From: Ancylostoma caninum
Taxonomy: Eukaryota; Nematoda; Chromadorea; Rhabditida; Ancylostomatidae
DNA: 64,000 bases
Direction: 5' to 3'
Assembly: GCA_037903475.1 (NCBI GenBank)
Contig: JBAJFG010000172.1
Span: forward strand, 1,364,001 to 1,428,000
Position numbers and translations under genes: made by a program. Positions within the stretch are counted from its first letter, which is position 1. Every line of letters starts with the position of its first letter. Below the pieces are notes generated by a model. That model was not told where the DNA came from. It searched no databases and saw only the letters and a list, made by a program, of their open reading frames with translations. Below are positions 13,142 through 25,800 of this stretch, piece after piece.

Positions 13142-13946
13142 TTTTGACCTTTCCCTGGAAAAGCTCGTATGTAATCCAGTAAATCTTCCCAGTTTTTTTT
13201 GGAAAAATACTTTGCTTCACTGACCCTAACGTTCTAGCATGTTTCTACGCATTGATTTCATGGAATACAAATTTTCTACCGCAATTTAACACCTCTCATA
13301 AGAGCTTAAGCACCGAATTTCCAGAAAATCCACGTACTCAGCCCTACAAACTGCAATAAGATTCCCTTGGGCCGAATTTTAGCTCTTCACCTGTCTTCAT
13401 CCAAGTTACATCGGTATAGCAATCAATACTAACCCAGTCCACATCGTCGACATGTGCTGTTTACAGTAATGAGGCGTTTTTATACGTACTAATGAGCGAA
13501 TGGCGTGTCGACAGGGCTCGGAAAGCAAAACTTGTTTCTTAAGCTCTGGGCAAGACACATGGTCAAAATATGTGGCGGGGTAAGAATCTTTAAATAATTT
13601 TTTGCCCCATAGTTCCAAGAGTAGCCGTGGAAATTTTCGGTTAATTATTCCTGGAAATTTTCAGTCATTTAAATGTGCATACAACTCGCTTCATATACAA
13701 GTTTCAAATTGATCAGATCCTTTTATCGGTTGGTCCCTCCTAATTTTCCTCTTCTTTCTACCAATGCCGGGATTCACGAACCTTCCTGGAAAACTTTTAC
13801 CTAACGCCTCTTTTAAAATGGACAATTTATCCAAGTGAAAAAAACTTGCTTTCCTGGAGTCAATCAATGATGACAAGTAATGATGAGGATAACAATACGT
13901 ACAAGGATCACATTTTGCCCAAAAAATCCATTCCTTCTTGAACAGC

Positions 13947-14155
13947 GTTGCGGCGGCTACTCCTCTGAGTTTATTTTTGAGTGAAAAATGAGGGCAAAGC
14001 GCTGAGGAGTTAAGCAGGCCGCTAGCACCTAGGAGTAATTTTGGTGTCTTTTTAGAAACACTAATTATCCTAGGTGCTAGCGGCCAGCTTAACTCCTCAG
14101 CGCTTTGCCCTCATTTTTCACTCAAAAATAAACTCAGAGGAGTAGCCGCCGCAAC
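13947..14155. repeat. 209-bp near-perfect hairpin element (MITE)
   Basis: The left arm begins GTTGCGGCGGCTACTCC and the right arm ends with its reverse complement. Arms are about 90 bases, pairing almost completely through GGGCAAAGCGCTGAGGAGTT and CGCTAGCACCTAGGA, around a short A/T-rich loop. There is no coding capacity. Confidence 0.85.
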
Positions 14156-14792
14156 TGACATGTCAGCACTACGCTGTCACTCTGTGATGTGATGACATTC
14201 CGAATGTTTCGTAAGTTTTGTACACCATGGGACGTGAAAACCAGGAAGAAACAATTGCCTGGCTATTATCACGGGCTCTAGTTACTACTTTATCTTGCTT
14301 AACTCTTTCATAAGCACATTCTCCTAAAGTTTTTAACAAAACAGCATATAGAGCATACGAATGATTCAACAAAAAATATCAACGAAGATCAGCTAAAAAC
14401 AAGGATGTTATGACATTATGTGGAGCAAAAAGAAATTCAAATGAACTACTAGTAACTCTATAGTAGAGTGCATCACTAAGATGCACTTAACCTCATGCCC
14501 ACGGCTACAGCAGCTGCCCGGAACCGCTTACTCTAAGACTAGCAAATTCTGTACACAAAAAAAAAACCAGAACAAGTAGATAAGCCACACAAAGACATAA
14601 TTCAAAAACGCAACGCACGACGTCATGAAAGACGGAGAGATATCGGATAAGCGAGCAACCAAAACGTAACGATCGTCAGTCTGAAACACATGACACGAGA
14701 CTGGGCTACACGCCACGGCAGCAGCAGCAGCAGCACACCACCCGTCCGTCCGTCTATCGGACCTCACACACCCGCTCTTTACCACCTCCGCC

Positions 14793-14867
14793 ATGCCGCT
14801 GATCACTGAATACCTGCGCGGACCGCGGCACATCATCGCTGGAGCTTCTCCTGGATTACGGCATTCG
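14793..14867 (+). CDS. doubtful first exon
   Basis: An ATG in a good context (CTCCGCC before it) opens MPLITEYLRGPRHIIAGAS and reaches a donor-like GTGGGA. The surrounding 150 bases are GC-rich with a CAG run, like a promoter and 5' leader. No downstream exon on the plus strand could be linked. It could equally be chance sequence antisense to the end of the peptidase gene. Confidence 0.25.
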
Positions 14868-15822
14868 GTGGGAATCGGTTGGTGCAACCTAAAATTGCTC
14901 AGAATAAAAACTCGTACAAAAGATTTAGTTCTGTTGGATTTGGACCAGGATTTTCCCGGAAACTCGAATTTTCCTGGAAATCGCTGTTAAAGGCAAAGGG
15001 CGGTTCTCCGGACACACTCTTAACCACATTTTTTACTAGTATGACGCCACTTCAGGGCCTATACATATTCGTGAACGTTGCCGGAGAGGTCTCGAGGTTT
15101 CAGCTCACCCAGAGTGGACGAGTTTCCCGAGCAAAATGTGACTTGTCTTGTTATTTTTAGCACTACTTATCATCGCTGACTGGAACGGGCCACTCCAATG
15201 GACTACACTCATTTTTACCTGGGAAACCCGTCTACCTGAAGAAGGCGGGTTAGCCAAAACATTCCTGGATACGTCCATGAATATGAGCACAGACTTCTTC
15301 CAGAAAATAAGTACTAAAGAGCCACAATGAATCTCTGCAAGCTTTTTTGCAGTGAACTAAATATTTCCACTACATCATTTTTAATATCCTCCCTATTAAT
15401 CAATTTCACATCAGACAGGGAATTCTTAAAACTACCCCAGTACAAAAAAAAACTCATTAGAAGAAATTTATCAATCAGGTATCAATCTTTCAACCTTCAC
15501 CACAATTGTTCGATTACAACTCAGCTCATCCTTTACTTTGGCGATCGTAAATCACTGTTCTTCAGAGAGTGAAACGCTAAAAACCACATGTAGCCTGACA
15601 AGAAGTAAACGAGGAAGTAGTGACTGCTGCACGAACAGGCACACTTAATCTAGGAGATATTTAAGAGGGTGGATCAAAACAATTCTGGATCTTGACAGCC
15701 AAAGATCAGATGATGAACGAAGAGAGTCATAGCATTCCATAACTGTTGAAAAATTTGTGACTTGTGAATCTGACTCGTGAAGAAACATCCAGAGATATCC
15801 TGAATAACAATGACACACTTAC

Positions 15823-18800
15823 CTATCACGGTGGTCGCAATCTTCCCTTCAATGAACGTTTTTCTGCACGCGTTTCGAACTGTCTCCACATCAATAGCCT
15901 AAAAAAGGTAAGAAATTCGTTCTAATCAGGATATGTTGTTTTCTGGAAAGCAAATATAACATGCAAATCCCGAATTTTCAAAAAAAAAACGGTAATAGGG
16001 AATGTTACTCGGGGAACGCAGAGGGTCGTTAGATAGCAGTTGGTTGCTGCCACCCGAACACTGGCCGCGATTTACCTGCAATTGTCAGTCGGTGCGCGCG
16101 CTACCTACGCGCTACGAATAAAGAACTGGGGGCGGGACTGTGCGTAGTTTGAATGAATCCAGAAATTTCATCCTTTTCTTAATTCTCACTTAATTTATTG
16201 ATTCTCTGGAACTAAAATTGCAATAGCCGGTCGGATGACGATTCCATAGTAAAGAATGTGGAATGGACTAATATTCAGAAATATTCATAAGGAGTCTCGC
16301 TCACTGCACTTCACCACTTTTCAGGATCAAACTTTTCCTTTTAGGTTTTTCGTTGTTATGAATTAGTGTTCTGGTGATTTCGAAATTGCACCGTGATAGT
16401 GGATCAAACGAGTGAATTTACCCCAACATGCCCTTGAAATCTTCTTTTACCCATGAAATCTTCTTTTGGAACCTGTTCCGTGCTTTTCGCATTCATTTTA
16501 CTCGAATTTAACGCCTCTCATGCCATTCCGTCGAAATCTCAGCGTAAGCAGCGCGCGCACCAACTGGCAATTGCAGGTAAGGCACGGCTAGTGTTCGGGT
16601 GGCAGCAACCGACTGCTATCTAACGACCCGGCGCCCTCGGGGAAATGGGGCAGTTCTGCGGTTCTCTAGTATTTGAAGGGGCTGATTACTGAACAAATCT
16701 AAACCTATTTCCTTTTGCACTTCGTCTAATCATGAGACTTTTATTTCGCGAGAAGCTAAAGGTCAAGGAGTCGCCATGTCCTAGGTGAACAGCTGTGTTA
16801 GTACATAAACTTCAAAAGTTCTCTCTTCACTTCTAATTTTACATCGAGCAAAAAAAAAAGCAGAGAAATTGTACTTTACTCTCCACACAAAATAAAAGTA
16901 TACTTGTAGATCTCACATAAAACAATGGTTAGGAATGAATCTGCGCTCTCGATATGCACCTCAGAAGGCTCTAGTAAAAGTTGGTGTCTCTAATCCTCTC
17001 CCCAGTAAACAACTACTCTACTCGAGTAGCCATGCGCCCTGGCGTAACATCAGGGTATCTCCAAGACACGAAAACAGGTGGACCTCCGTGTTTGAAAGCC
17101 TAGCGGGGGTGTGTAACAGGAGACGAGCGAAAACGTGGTCATTGATCTGGTGGGACCAACATTATCCTTGATTCCTATGATAACATTAGCATATTCAAGC
17201 CCAATGGACCTTAAGGTCCTAGGAATTGCTGCTGCGAATACCCAAGGTAATAAGCAGCAAGAACTTGAACAATTTTGTTTACTGCAGCTCCTTGTTTACC
17301 TTAATCCGTAATTCCAACTCAGGCACGGGAATCCGTCGTCCATAGCACAGCAGCTGTCTACCAATGTCTTCACAAATAGGTGTAGATCCGTCCAACATCA
17401 GAAGGAGATTAGTTAGTAGAGTGAGTTTGCCGCGCTCCACTGATTCAGCATCCACTTCTGGATAAATAATCCATTAGCAATTCTACTGACCGAAAAAAAG
17501 AAGGAAAATGGAACAACTAATGTTATCCCATGCCTACCATTTGCTAACCAACGCCATTCTCCTACCACCGCGTCAACCAGAGACTCCGAAGCCATCTCTT
17601 CAGCCACGAAATATACACCAATAAGACCAGTATCCTGTAACGTATGAAGTTTCGATGAGAACAAACGAATTGAATCCTAGAAATCGGAGAAAAAGGAAAG
17701 GAATGAAGAATAAATTAGCTACAGAGGCCTGGGAAAACATATGGAAGGCTTATTTTCGGGAACTATTCTGCGTACATAGCTTTTTGCAAGGGACAACAAG
17801 AAAGTGTAAAGTTATGAAGAGGGCAGTGTCCACGATTTCGTGGGAGACAATGCTTCGACAACACATTTTATGTTTTCGATGCTGAAGATTGGGGATTTCC
17901 GTAAACCTAGACCGAAAAGCCGATCGGAGATGAATAGGGGTCGGAAAGGAGAAGCAATAATTTTGTTGCTTCCCTGTGGAACAAGAAAGAAAAACATGAA
18001 ATCATGTTCTCTCTGATGAAGTCATACTGTAGTGCTTACTTTCATGAAAGAGTAATTCCTCAAAGAAAAAAAAACCTAAGTGATCGATGTGCAACAGGAC
18101 TGCGCTTATTGTCTCAATAATTTTCCCAACGAGGCCTTTAACTTCTCTGTTCTACATCAAGCTCTCAACCACAATAAATCACACCAACTTTGAGAAGAAA
18201 CATAACAGGAGGAGTGGCTAAAAACGAGAACAGAACAATTGAGCTTATTCTTATTCGAAAAGCCGCTAGCAGTTATTTTGCAGAAATACTTCGTCGAAAT
18301 CTTGGATACATTACCTCACTTGTTTGGGTTGGAAAAACTACAGCGAAAAAAGCTCAGCGAGTAAAATATCGAGGCTTAAATCATAGCTTATGGGGTAGCA
18401 TGTAGATCTCGAACTAAGAAGTTGTACACTAATTGCACCCTGCTTCAAAAATTCGATAGATGAGTATTCGGGCATGGTACCTGCTTTTTTGACATCCTTT
18501 TCAAATTATTGCGCGTTTCCCGCATTCTATTCCCTTCCGGTGTTTTTCCAACTCTTTCCAAAGAAGCAGACTATAGCCACATCAGTCATGGTCACTAAGT
18601 AGATTCATGAATGAAGAAATCAGTCGAAAGTCGCCAACGCCAACAACTTCAATACGCAGAAAGCAATAATAACTATTCCACTGCTGGTAACTAATTCGCT
18701 AGTGGTAACTACCCAATGAAAGTTCCCAAGTCCGGTCATCTTTGAACCTCGGCATAGTTCTTCGGTGTGAGTTATGAATTTAGTAGCCGTACACGAGGTT

Positions 18801-21800
18801 GTTAGTATATTTTATTGGCCAACGTTTCGGCGGCTTCGCCTTCGTCAGGGCCTGAAAGGGTCAATGATCTATGAGAGTAGCCGCGCAAACGCCTCCTCAA
18901 TCAGGCATCGAAGAACCAGGAACTACTCCATAAACCCCAAAATCCTTACGAAAGCTGAAATCCCACCTCTGCAAGTCTCCCGAACGGGTGGTGTTATTGA
19001 CGACCGAACGTGTTGGACTTGTCAGTAGAATGAGGCATTCTGCCACAAGCCGTATCTCGACTTATTATACGTATTTCAGCTTTCGTAAGGATTTTGGGGT
19101 TTATGGAGTAGTTCCTGGTTCTTCGATGCCTGATTGAGGAGGCGTTTGCGCGGCTACTCTCATAGATCATTGACCCTTTCAGGCCCTGACGAAGGCGAAG
19201 CCGCCGAAACGTTGGCCAATAAAATATACTAACAACCTCGTGTACGGCTACTAAATTCATAACTCATACCCAATGAAAATTACATAGTAGAATTAATAGG
19301 ATATGTGCTTGCTGCGAGAACGAAATTCACCACATCAAAAAAAAAAAACATCACAAGCGAGCCAGGAAGATCTTCAACAGCACTTACGCCAATAGAAGTC
19401 AAGGAGTGTGCTAACTCAAAATCTTGTCAGCTATAGCATAAGACGAGAATGAGTTTGAGACGAGAATGAATAGGAGAAGAGCAAAATCAAGAACAAATCC
19501 AGAGCATGTATGATCCATGGAAGAAATCACGTGCTTGCAATATTACTGCCAGCAAGCGGTTGAAAAGGAGTACGAGACGACACAGTGATTTTAGCGAAAA
19601 ATACCCACAACCACAGAGAAATCAGACTATTTCGCCAAAAAAAAACCATCGCCCACTTTCTTTGCTGACACATCAAAGTACTGATGAATTGGACTGAAAT
19701 AAATGTGATAATAGAGACCTTCTGGCAGCATTAATTAAAATATCAAAATGAATCCCATGCTGAGAGTTGTTATGTGTATCCATAATGGAGATTGAATGAG
19801 AACAAATTGAACTGCCACGCTTTAAAGATCAAACATGAGATCAGTTTAGTGAAAAAGTGGCTGCAAAACGAGCGTATGACTTTAGCTCAACGTTGCAGAA
19901 AGATAGGGAAAGGAGAAGAGATGGCTGAAGAGGTGTAAGAGACAAAAAAAAACAAAAATAGGAACCAGAATGATTGATGAGGTCTAGGCTTACCTTGTAA
20001 CAAGTGTTGAATGCCTGGAATGATTGAACTCCAGCACTACGGCCAAGGCGAATGGCAAGGCGAGACGGAGCATTTACTCCAAAGCCTCGACTCCTGTCCC
20101 ATTCACCTATGAGCTGGAAAACAACGTACTGACAGAAGTCGTGGGAAGAGGTTCCAGCGAGAAACCCACCGTGTTTGCCACCATAAGAGCAAGATTATCC
20201 TCATGTGTCCATGACACTCCCTCGACGACCATCGCTCCATAGATTGAATCCATACCTTCGACTGGTAGGTGGATCTAAAGCGATACTGGAGTAGGCCGCA
20301 AACAAACGGAAACAAAAATATGAATACCTCGCACGGCTTGAATGTTGCTGGTTGAAAGTTAGCCGACGCGTCACCGTGCTTAAGTCCTCCGAAATATTTC
20401 TCAGCTAAGCGTACAACCTAAACACACGAACAGCAATAAAGATCAAGTGTGAACAAAAATTTCAACAGATACTTCATCGTGACGGACGCCGCCAGCAGCG
20501 CTCAGGACCATCCTTCCGGAACGATAATGGGTCTGGATGTACTCGACGAGGTCTTTTCGTTGAATGCTACTGAAAAAAACGTATACACTTAAAAGAAACC
20601 AGTGACCGACAAAATAGTGAGAAGAGAAACTCGGAAAGGATTCAAAAATCCAGTAATCTACTAGGATGAAGTGCAAGATAATCAAATACACAAAAAATTC
20701 TAAGTTTTACGTACTTGATATTCTCCACAGGCCCCAGAATAGTCATCGAGAGTGGATTACCTTCGAATGCACCTGTATGTAGATGATCGAAGACCACTTC
20801 CTAGAACACCGTTGAAATAAAAGAGGTTGCAACTACTCAATATTCCACAAACCTGGAAGTTCTGCTCTACTTCTTGCATTTCACGCAAAATCACACTTCT
20901 CTCGGCCTCTATATCTCGAGAATTCAAATTACTGTTGAGGAGTATGTCTGATAGTATATCGACGGCTGAAATGTTTCGTTTTGAAAATATGGATCAAACA
21001 ACCATTTCACAATGACTAACACTGCTCCAAGTCTGTAGAGAAGCATTTGGCGTAGTACACAGTTTGCTCGCGTGAAGTATATGCGTTGAGATGAGCACCG
21101 ATATCCTCCACTTCCAGCTCTAAAGCGTTTCTTGAACGACGCGACGTGCCCTAGGATGTAGAATTTTGGAAACAGAAAATAACAAAATGATGAGCAAAAA
21201 CGCTTTAACGCCCAATGCTAACCTTAAAAGCCATATGCTCCAGAAAATGGGCAGTTCCATTGTTTTTTGGGTTTTCATAGCGAGATCCAGCATCAATCCA
21301 AACTCCGATCTAGAAAGATGTAATGAAGCACGATATTTTTAACCAATATCAGAGTGTGCAACAAAGTATAGGTGATGGAATGATTTTTAAATTTTGACTA
21401 ACAAGTAGCCACATCTCACCCAAGAAACGGCCTTATCACAGAAAATAGGCCTTACCTGTGAGTGTCACGATATACATAATTCAGCTATATTTTTCGTCGT
21501 GAAAATTGTTGGGCCATGCACATGAATAAGGTGCTAAGCTGCTTAGCGTAAGAACCATTGCCAAAACTATTCGAAAATTGCCATTCATTGAGTAATTGTG
21601 ATAGTACTCAGCCATTAGTATTTCTTTCTCCTCCTCTAGATTATTTATATGCCTCTTCTCTTGCGAAAAAGAGTAGGAAGACACTAGCACACCAGAAGAA
21701 AATAATGGGAAAGTGCACAGTACTCGAACTGAAAGGGGCGGAGGGCAAACACCACGCGTGCTCAACCAACCCTAATTGTTTTTAGGAGAGACTACACTGA

Positions 21801-22340
21801 AATAGGAGGTGGTCTCCCTGATGTTACGTGGAGATTTCGAAAAAAAGAGGCTATGAAATCCAGGGGATCGAGCACTCAAACGGAAATTGAAGGCAAGGTT
21901 AGATTTTTTGAACAAATCTCGCACATGGCAATTTCCTTTCAGCTAAAAACGCGAACAATAAAAAAAAAACAAGAAGAATTCAATGTGGGAAAATCAAGCA
22001 CAAAAGAAGATCGAACTGAACTAAAAAAGTCATTAAAACACCAACCGTAGCTGTCGGGATCTTGGTGTCTTCTGTAGCTATTCGAAACCCACTTGGCAGA
22101 GTAGTAACGACCGTTTCAGGGAAGAAGACCTCGCGAGCTGCTGCCAAAGCTGATCTCCATCTTCGAGCAGGCTGCAACCAAACTAATATATGTATATGAG
22201 ATAATCCTAAGTTAGTCAAAAACGCAAAGTACTACATCTAAAAACAATGAACGTATTTTTCAAAGAACTTTCGTCGTGAGCCATTAAATCCAAGAACTTC
22301 TACCTACTTTTAGAATCTGTCCACCAACTATTCGCTGCAT
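15823..22340 (-). CDS. mppb-1: mitochondrial processing peptidase beta subunit, lacking only the last exon
   Basis: Thirteen minus-strand exons join in phase: 22340-22308, 22171-22046, 21309-21223, 21150-21021, 20965-20853, 20800-20715, 20569-20473, 20417-20328, 20274-20170, 20113-19994, 17634-17538, 17457-17300 and 15898-15823. The product removes presequences from imported matrix proteins as part of the MPP heterodimer. The first ~25 residues are basic (MQRIVGG...[12 protein letters not shown]), as in a mitochondrial presequence. Zinc motif HFLEH gives H74, E77 and H78; E154 lies 76 residues after H78, the spacing of the HxxEH...E metal site. Keeping this site argues for the catalytic beta subunit rather than the inactive complex III core protein. 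[14 protein letters not shown] and [16 protein letters not shown] are family blocks. About 439 residues are accounted for; the family is usually 460-490. Exon 2 uses an unusual GTTGGT donor. The last exon was not found. Confidence 0.92.
16023..16629. repeat. 607-bp inverted-repeat element in a peptidase intron
   Basis: Arms of about 85-90 bases begin GGGTCGTTAGATAGCAGT and end in the reverse complement ACTGCTATCTAACGACCC. They share GGTTGCTGCCACCCGAACAC and TTACCTGCAATTG with few mismatches. The ~430-base interior has no open frame of note. It lies in the intron between exons 12 and 13 of the processing-peptidase gene. Confidence 0.85.
18817..18852 (-). ncRNA. hammerhead ribozyme-like motif (left arm)
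   Basis: This is the exact mirror of the motif at 19182-19217, on the minus strand, because the two arms are identical inverted copies. Confidence 0.55.
19182..19217 (+). ncRNA. hammerhead ribozyme-like motif (right arm)
   Basis: The order is GGCC (stem I), CTGACGA (core box CUGANGA), A, GGCG-AAGC-CGCC (stem II hairpin), GAAA (core box), C-G (short stem III), UU at the predicted cleavage site, then GGCC (stem I). The conserved core residues C3 U4 G5 A6, G8 A9 and G12 A13 A14 are present. The deviations are one unpaired A beside stem II and a stem III of only two pairs. Very short stem III is known for Penelope-associated hammerheads. Confidence 0.55.
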
Positions 22341-22858
22341 ATTTGGAAATATACAGAGGGGAGAGCAGCTTAGATCTGAAATTTCAAAATTGATGGAGCA
22401 ACCCGAGATGATGTAATATCATGCTCCAATTCGTTAAAGGACAGGTTGGGGCGAACTTGGCATTGGAGCGCGTTAACTGAACGTTTCAAATGAGTCCTGC
22501 GGTAATATTTGGTAGAACTTTTACTGTTTTGGGTGTTTTCCTTGTTTTTGAGTCATTTGAAAACCCGTTTTGTTTGAGCGGTATTCTGAAAAGTTTTGAT
22601 CATTTTGGCGTCGGAACCGCGAGCCTTGTGAGGCGTTCTACTTAATTCTTCTCGTACCTTCCTCCATTGCAGCTTAAATCTCTCTCTTTCACTTGTTTCG
22701 TCTGTTTCCGTGCAAAATTATTTGTTTCATTCAATAATGCCCCTTCATTCCAGGTCAGGTTCCGTGGGTTGTAAGCAATTCAATCGATATTGGTCGAGTG
22801 ACTAAGACGACCGGCTGTCCTTCGTCTCTCAGCAACATATTTCACCTTCGCGAGCCGA
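22341..22858. promoter_or_regulatory. shared upstream region between divergent peptidase and copine genes
   Basis: The two start codons face away from each other with 518 bp between. A TTTCAG acceptor 35 nt upstream of the peptidase ATG (near 22376) and a CTCTCAG acceptor 27 nt upstream of the copine ATG (near 22831) are placed as expected for spliced-leader addition. No clear TATA box was seen. Confidence 0.5.
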
Positions 22859-25800
22859 ATGGCGTCGTTTGGCCTCGAGCTATCACTGCGAGTAAGGTAA
22901 ACTACTTCTTTGTTGTTCTTTTGAACATATCGAAGTGATTAGCGGCACTGTAGTGCAAATAAGAAACGGTGGATACAATGCAGACACAGTAAAGAGCAAA
23001 TCGGCAGCGTTCAGTATGGTAATTCCTTCAGTTTTTAACTTTGTTAGTTGCGAGTAACGTCGCTGCTACTGTAATCCTCATCGGTTTTTCTTTTCTTACA
23101 AGTTTTACACTTATATTTGCATACTTTTGCAGCTCAATGGAGAGTTAAGTCAAACACCTCCAGTTGTTTATTATAGAAAAGTTATATATCAAACTGGATG
23201 GTCTGGAGTTTAGATCATAGTTCCAGTTCCTGTTCTTATGTACTCTTTTGTATTGCTTAGAGCTTAGCAAAGGTCATCTCGTGTTCGTTCAGGAATGTTG
23301 CTCCGTCAGAAGCTGCCAGTGGCATCCGTGCGGTCATCTACAGACTTCAGGAATCGGATAACAGCTACATCGAGGTGAGATATCGGAAGAAGTGGTTGTA
23401 TTTTTGCTTTTGTTAGATATTTCTGTTGAAGTCATGTTTCGGTCGCAGTTTTTCCTATTGTTCAGCTGTTTTTTCGATCTTTTTTTTTCTCATCAAATGT
23501 TTGATTCCTTAGAAATGTCCTTCATCCGGCTAGTTTATATCCATTAATTTGACCAATTTACCTCTATTCCTTTGCTTTCCATGCAGTTTCACCATTTCTT
23601 TCCCGTCTTTCATAGTACGTTTTAAAAACGAGGATAACTGAGTATTTGTGCCTGTGATCTGCATTTTTCGCCTGCCTTTCTGAATACACTATTTCTCGCG
23701 TTTTCTATTTCTCAAATATCTTCACAACTTTATTCCCCGGTGAAACACTATACCACAGGTTGTCAGTAATACATAGTGATTGTAACATCACCATCAGAAG
23801 CTGCTTGTTCAACGGTGTTAAATTGATTTTGTTGAACTGTCGCTCGTAAACAATGAGGACATTTTGCAGGGTAATGGTAGAGCTTAGAGATTGTATCTGG
23901 AAACCTTCACATTTTTAGATTGCCCAGACCGAAACAGCTTTTGAACAGACCAATGTGTCTTTTCAACATCGGTGTCCTCTGACCTATCGATTTGACAAAT
24001 TAGAGCGGCTCAAGATTTCTGTGTGAGTTCCTCCTTCCTTATTCACAATTTTCTACAGAAAATTAACTATTTTTTTTATTTAGGTACTGCGTAAGGGATG
24101 ACAGTGGCGTTTTTAGCCATCGAATTGGTGAGATTTTCACGGATGTCGCCTCTATCATGGCTAAAGGCGGGATTCTTTCACTTCCACTGTCGCCATCGGC
24201 TGCTATTGACATCTATATTACCGTCCCCGGCTTCTATTCACACTATGTTAAACTAAAATTCTGTGGAAATCATCTACAAGTTAGCGAACATCTACCGCTG
24301 GCAGCTTACATGATACTTGTGCTGAGGATTGAGAATCGGACCATTCTGCTATACAAGAGCGAGGTTATCAAAGAAAAGAATCCGAAGTGGAAGGAGTTCT
24401 CAGTACCTTTGTACGTCATACAGTTCTTCCAACAAGGAGCCCTGCAAATCCATTGCTATAACCAGAATGTTAACGCAGCTGACACACTTATTGGTAGGTT
24501 AGCTATTATTATCGATGTTTACTCTTTTACCTTTTACCCTGTCTCTCAAACCCAGATTTTTCACAGCTTTTACTTTGCTCGTTTTATAGGTTTCTGTAGT
24601 ACCTCGATGGCACAGTTGGAGAGGGGTGTTGGTGCTTTAAATTCCTACATGGTGAGAATCTTGCGTTTTCCCCACGTATCTTCCGCTATGTTTATTCTTT
24701 TCCGAATTTACAGCTAATGAATTTCGAAGGAAAACGTGTCCATGAAAAGATGAGCGTTGATCTTGAATTGATGGAATTGGTTCAAGGGGAGACGTTTTTC
24801 AATACAGTCAAGGAAGGGTTAGTTTGCCAGATTTTTAATATCTAGTTTATATTTTCCGTTTATTGTGTAGAAATCTTTTATCTCATAGTTTAGAAAAACC
24901 TCGAATTGTAATTTTCTTTTCCTCTAGTTTTTTTTTTCAAGTATTCTCTGAATTGCTTACATGAATTTTGTTAAGGTCAGATCCATGAAGTGCCATATTC
25001 TCAGGTCTCTTTTTTCATTGCATTTCTTCTGTTTCAATTGTTCCTACAGATTAGAGATTATCCGTGATCTGTGCTTGTTTCAGTGATTCTAGGCTTCCTT
25101 CTGTTCTCGTATGACACAAAGTTTCTGTTCATAGCTGTTTATTCGCTATTAGTAATTCTCCACTTCTCTGGAATACCTTTCAGCACTCACCTTCACCTCA
25201 CCACTGCGATTGACCTGACAGCCTCGAATGGAAATCCAAATCAACCAGGATCACTGCATTTCATCCACCCACATACGCATAGTCCATATATGAACGTCAT
25301 GCTCCGACTCACGCCATTGTTTCTTAGTTATATGGCTAACACAAGGATAGGTACGCGACCGATTTGGGTGAATAATTTGAGTGTGAATGCGATTGAGCTT
25401 TTAGGTGCACTTGGTTTTGGCGCACGTACAGAGCCTCGTTTTGAGTTGTCGCAGTGTTTTGCACTGGTGAGCACTTTCGTTGAATATTTGCATGGACAGT
25501 TGTGGCCAAATCTTGTTTCTATTGCTATTTGTGTTGTGTGGAATTGTGAATCATCCGTTTTCTGAATAGAATGTGCCGCAGAACTGGTTTGACCAGTTTG
25601 TAGACGAATAAAAATAGATCTAATTCCTGCTCCCCACACATGGCAGCACCTCCTAGTGGCAGTAAACTTATACCAATCAAATAGTATCAATATGGAAATG
25701 CTTTGAAGCTGGGGTCTGGACTACGGACTGCATTTGAGAACAACGGAGGGGTGCTACCCTTTTGTGGAAAGTGCATGAGGTCAACCAAACGATCAACACT

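Larger units (their letters stand above)
9180..14792. other. intergenic region with repeats; one doubtful exon
   Basis: No complete gene is visible. The stretch contains a GC-rich candidate exon at 9879-9983, a partial TTACCC-family repeat near 10838-10925, a tailed dispersed repeat at 12996-13141 and a 209-bp hairpin at 13947-14155. A C run lies near 11131 and A/T tracts are scattered. The missing last exon of the processing-peptidase gene (minus strand) could lie here. Confidence 0.5.
18722..19266. mobile_element. Penelope-like element remnant: identical inverted arms with 12-bp target duplication
   Basis: Two 194-base arms, 18768-18961 and 19073-19266, are exact reverse complements by eye and enclose 111 bases. 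TACCCAATGAAA occurs at 18710-18721 and again at 19267-19278, a 12-bp target-site duplication. An extra 46 bases (18722-18767) lie on one side only, like the tail of Penelope elements, whose pseudo-LTRs are often found inverted. Each arm carries a hammerhead-like motif. No reverse transcriptase or GIY-YIG frame remains. It lies inside the 2.4-kb intron between exons 10 and 11 of the processing-peptidase gene. Confidence 0.7.

Noticed and set aside
14528..14887. 119-codon open frame on the minus strand
   Set aside because: Low-complexity alanine run from a CAG repeat and no exon partner; not similar to any family I know.
18774..19260. Two open frames beginning with the same 64 residues on opposite strands
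   Set aside because: They are identical because the arms are an exact inverted repeat; no protein function is implied.
25328..25690. 120-codon open frame on the minus strand
   Set aside because: It is antisense to copine exons 7-8 and the following intron and has no recognisable content.
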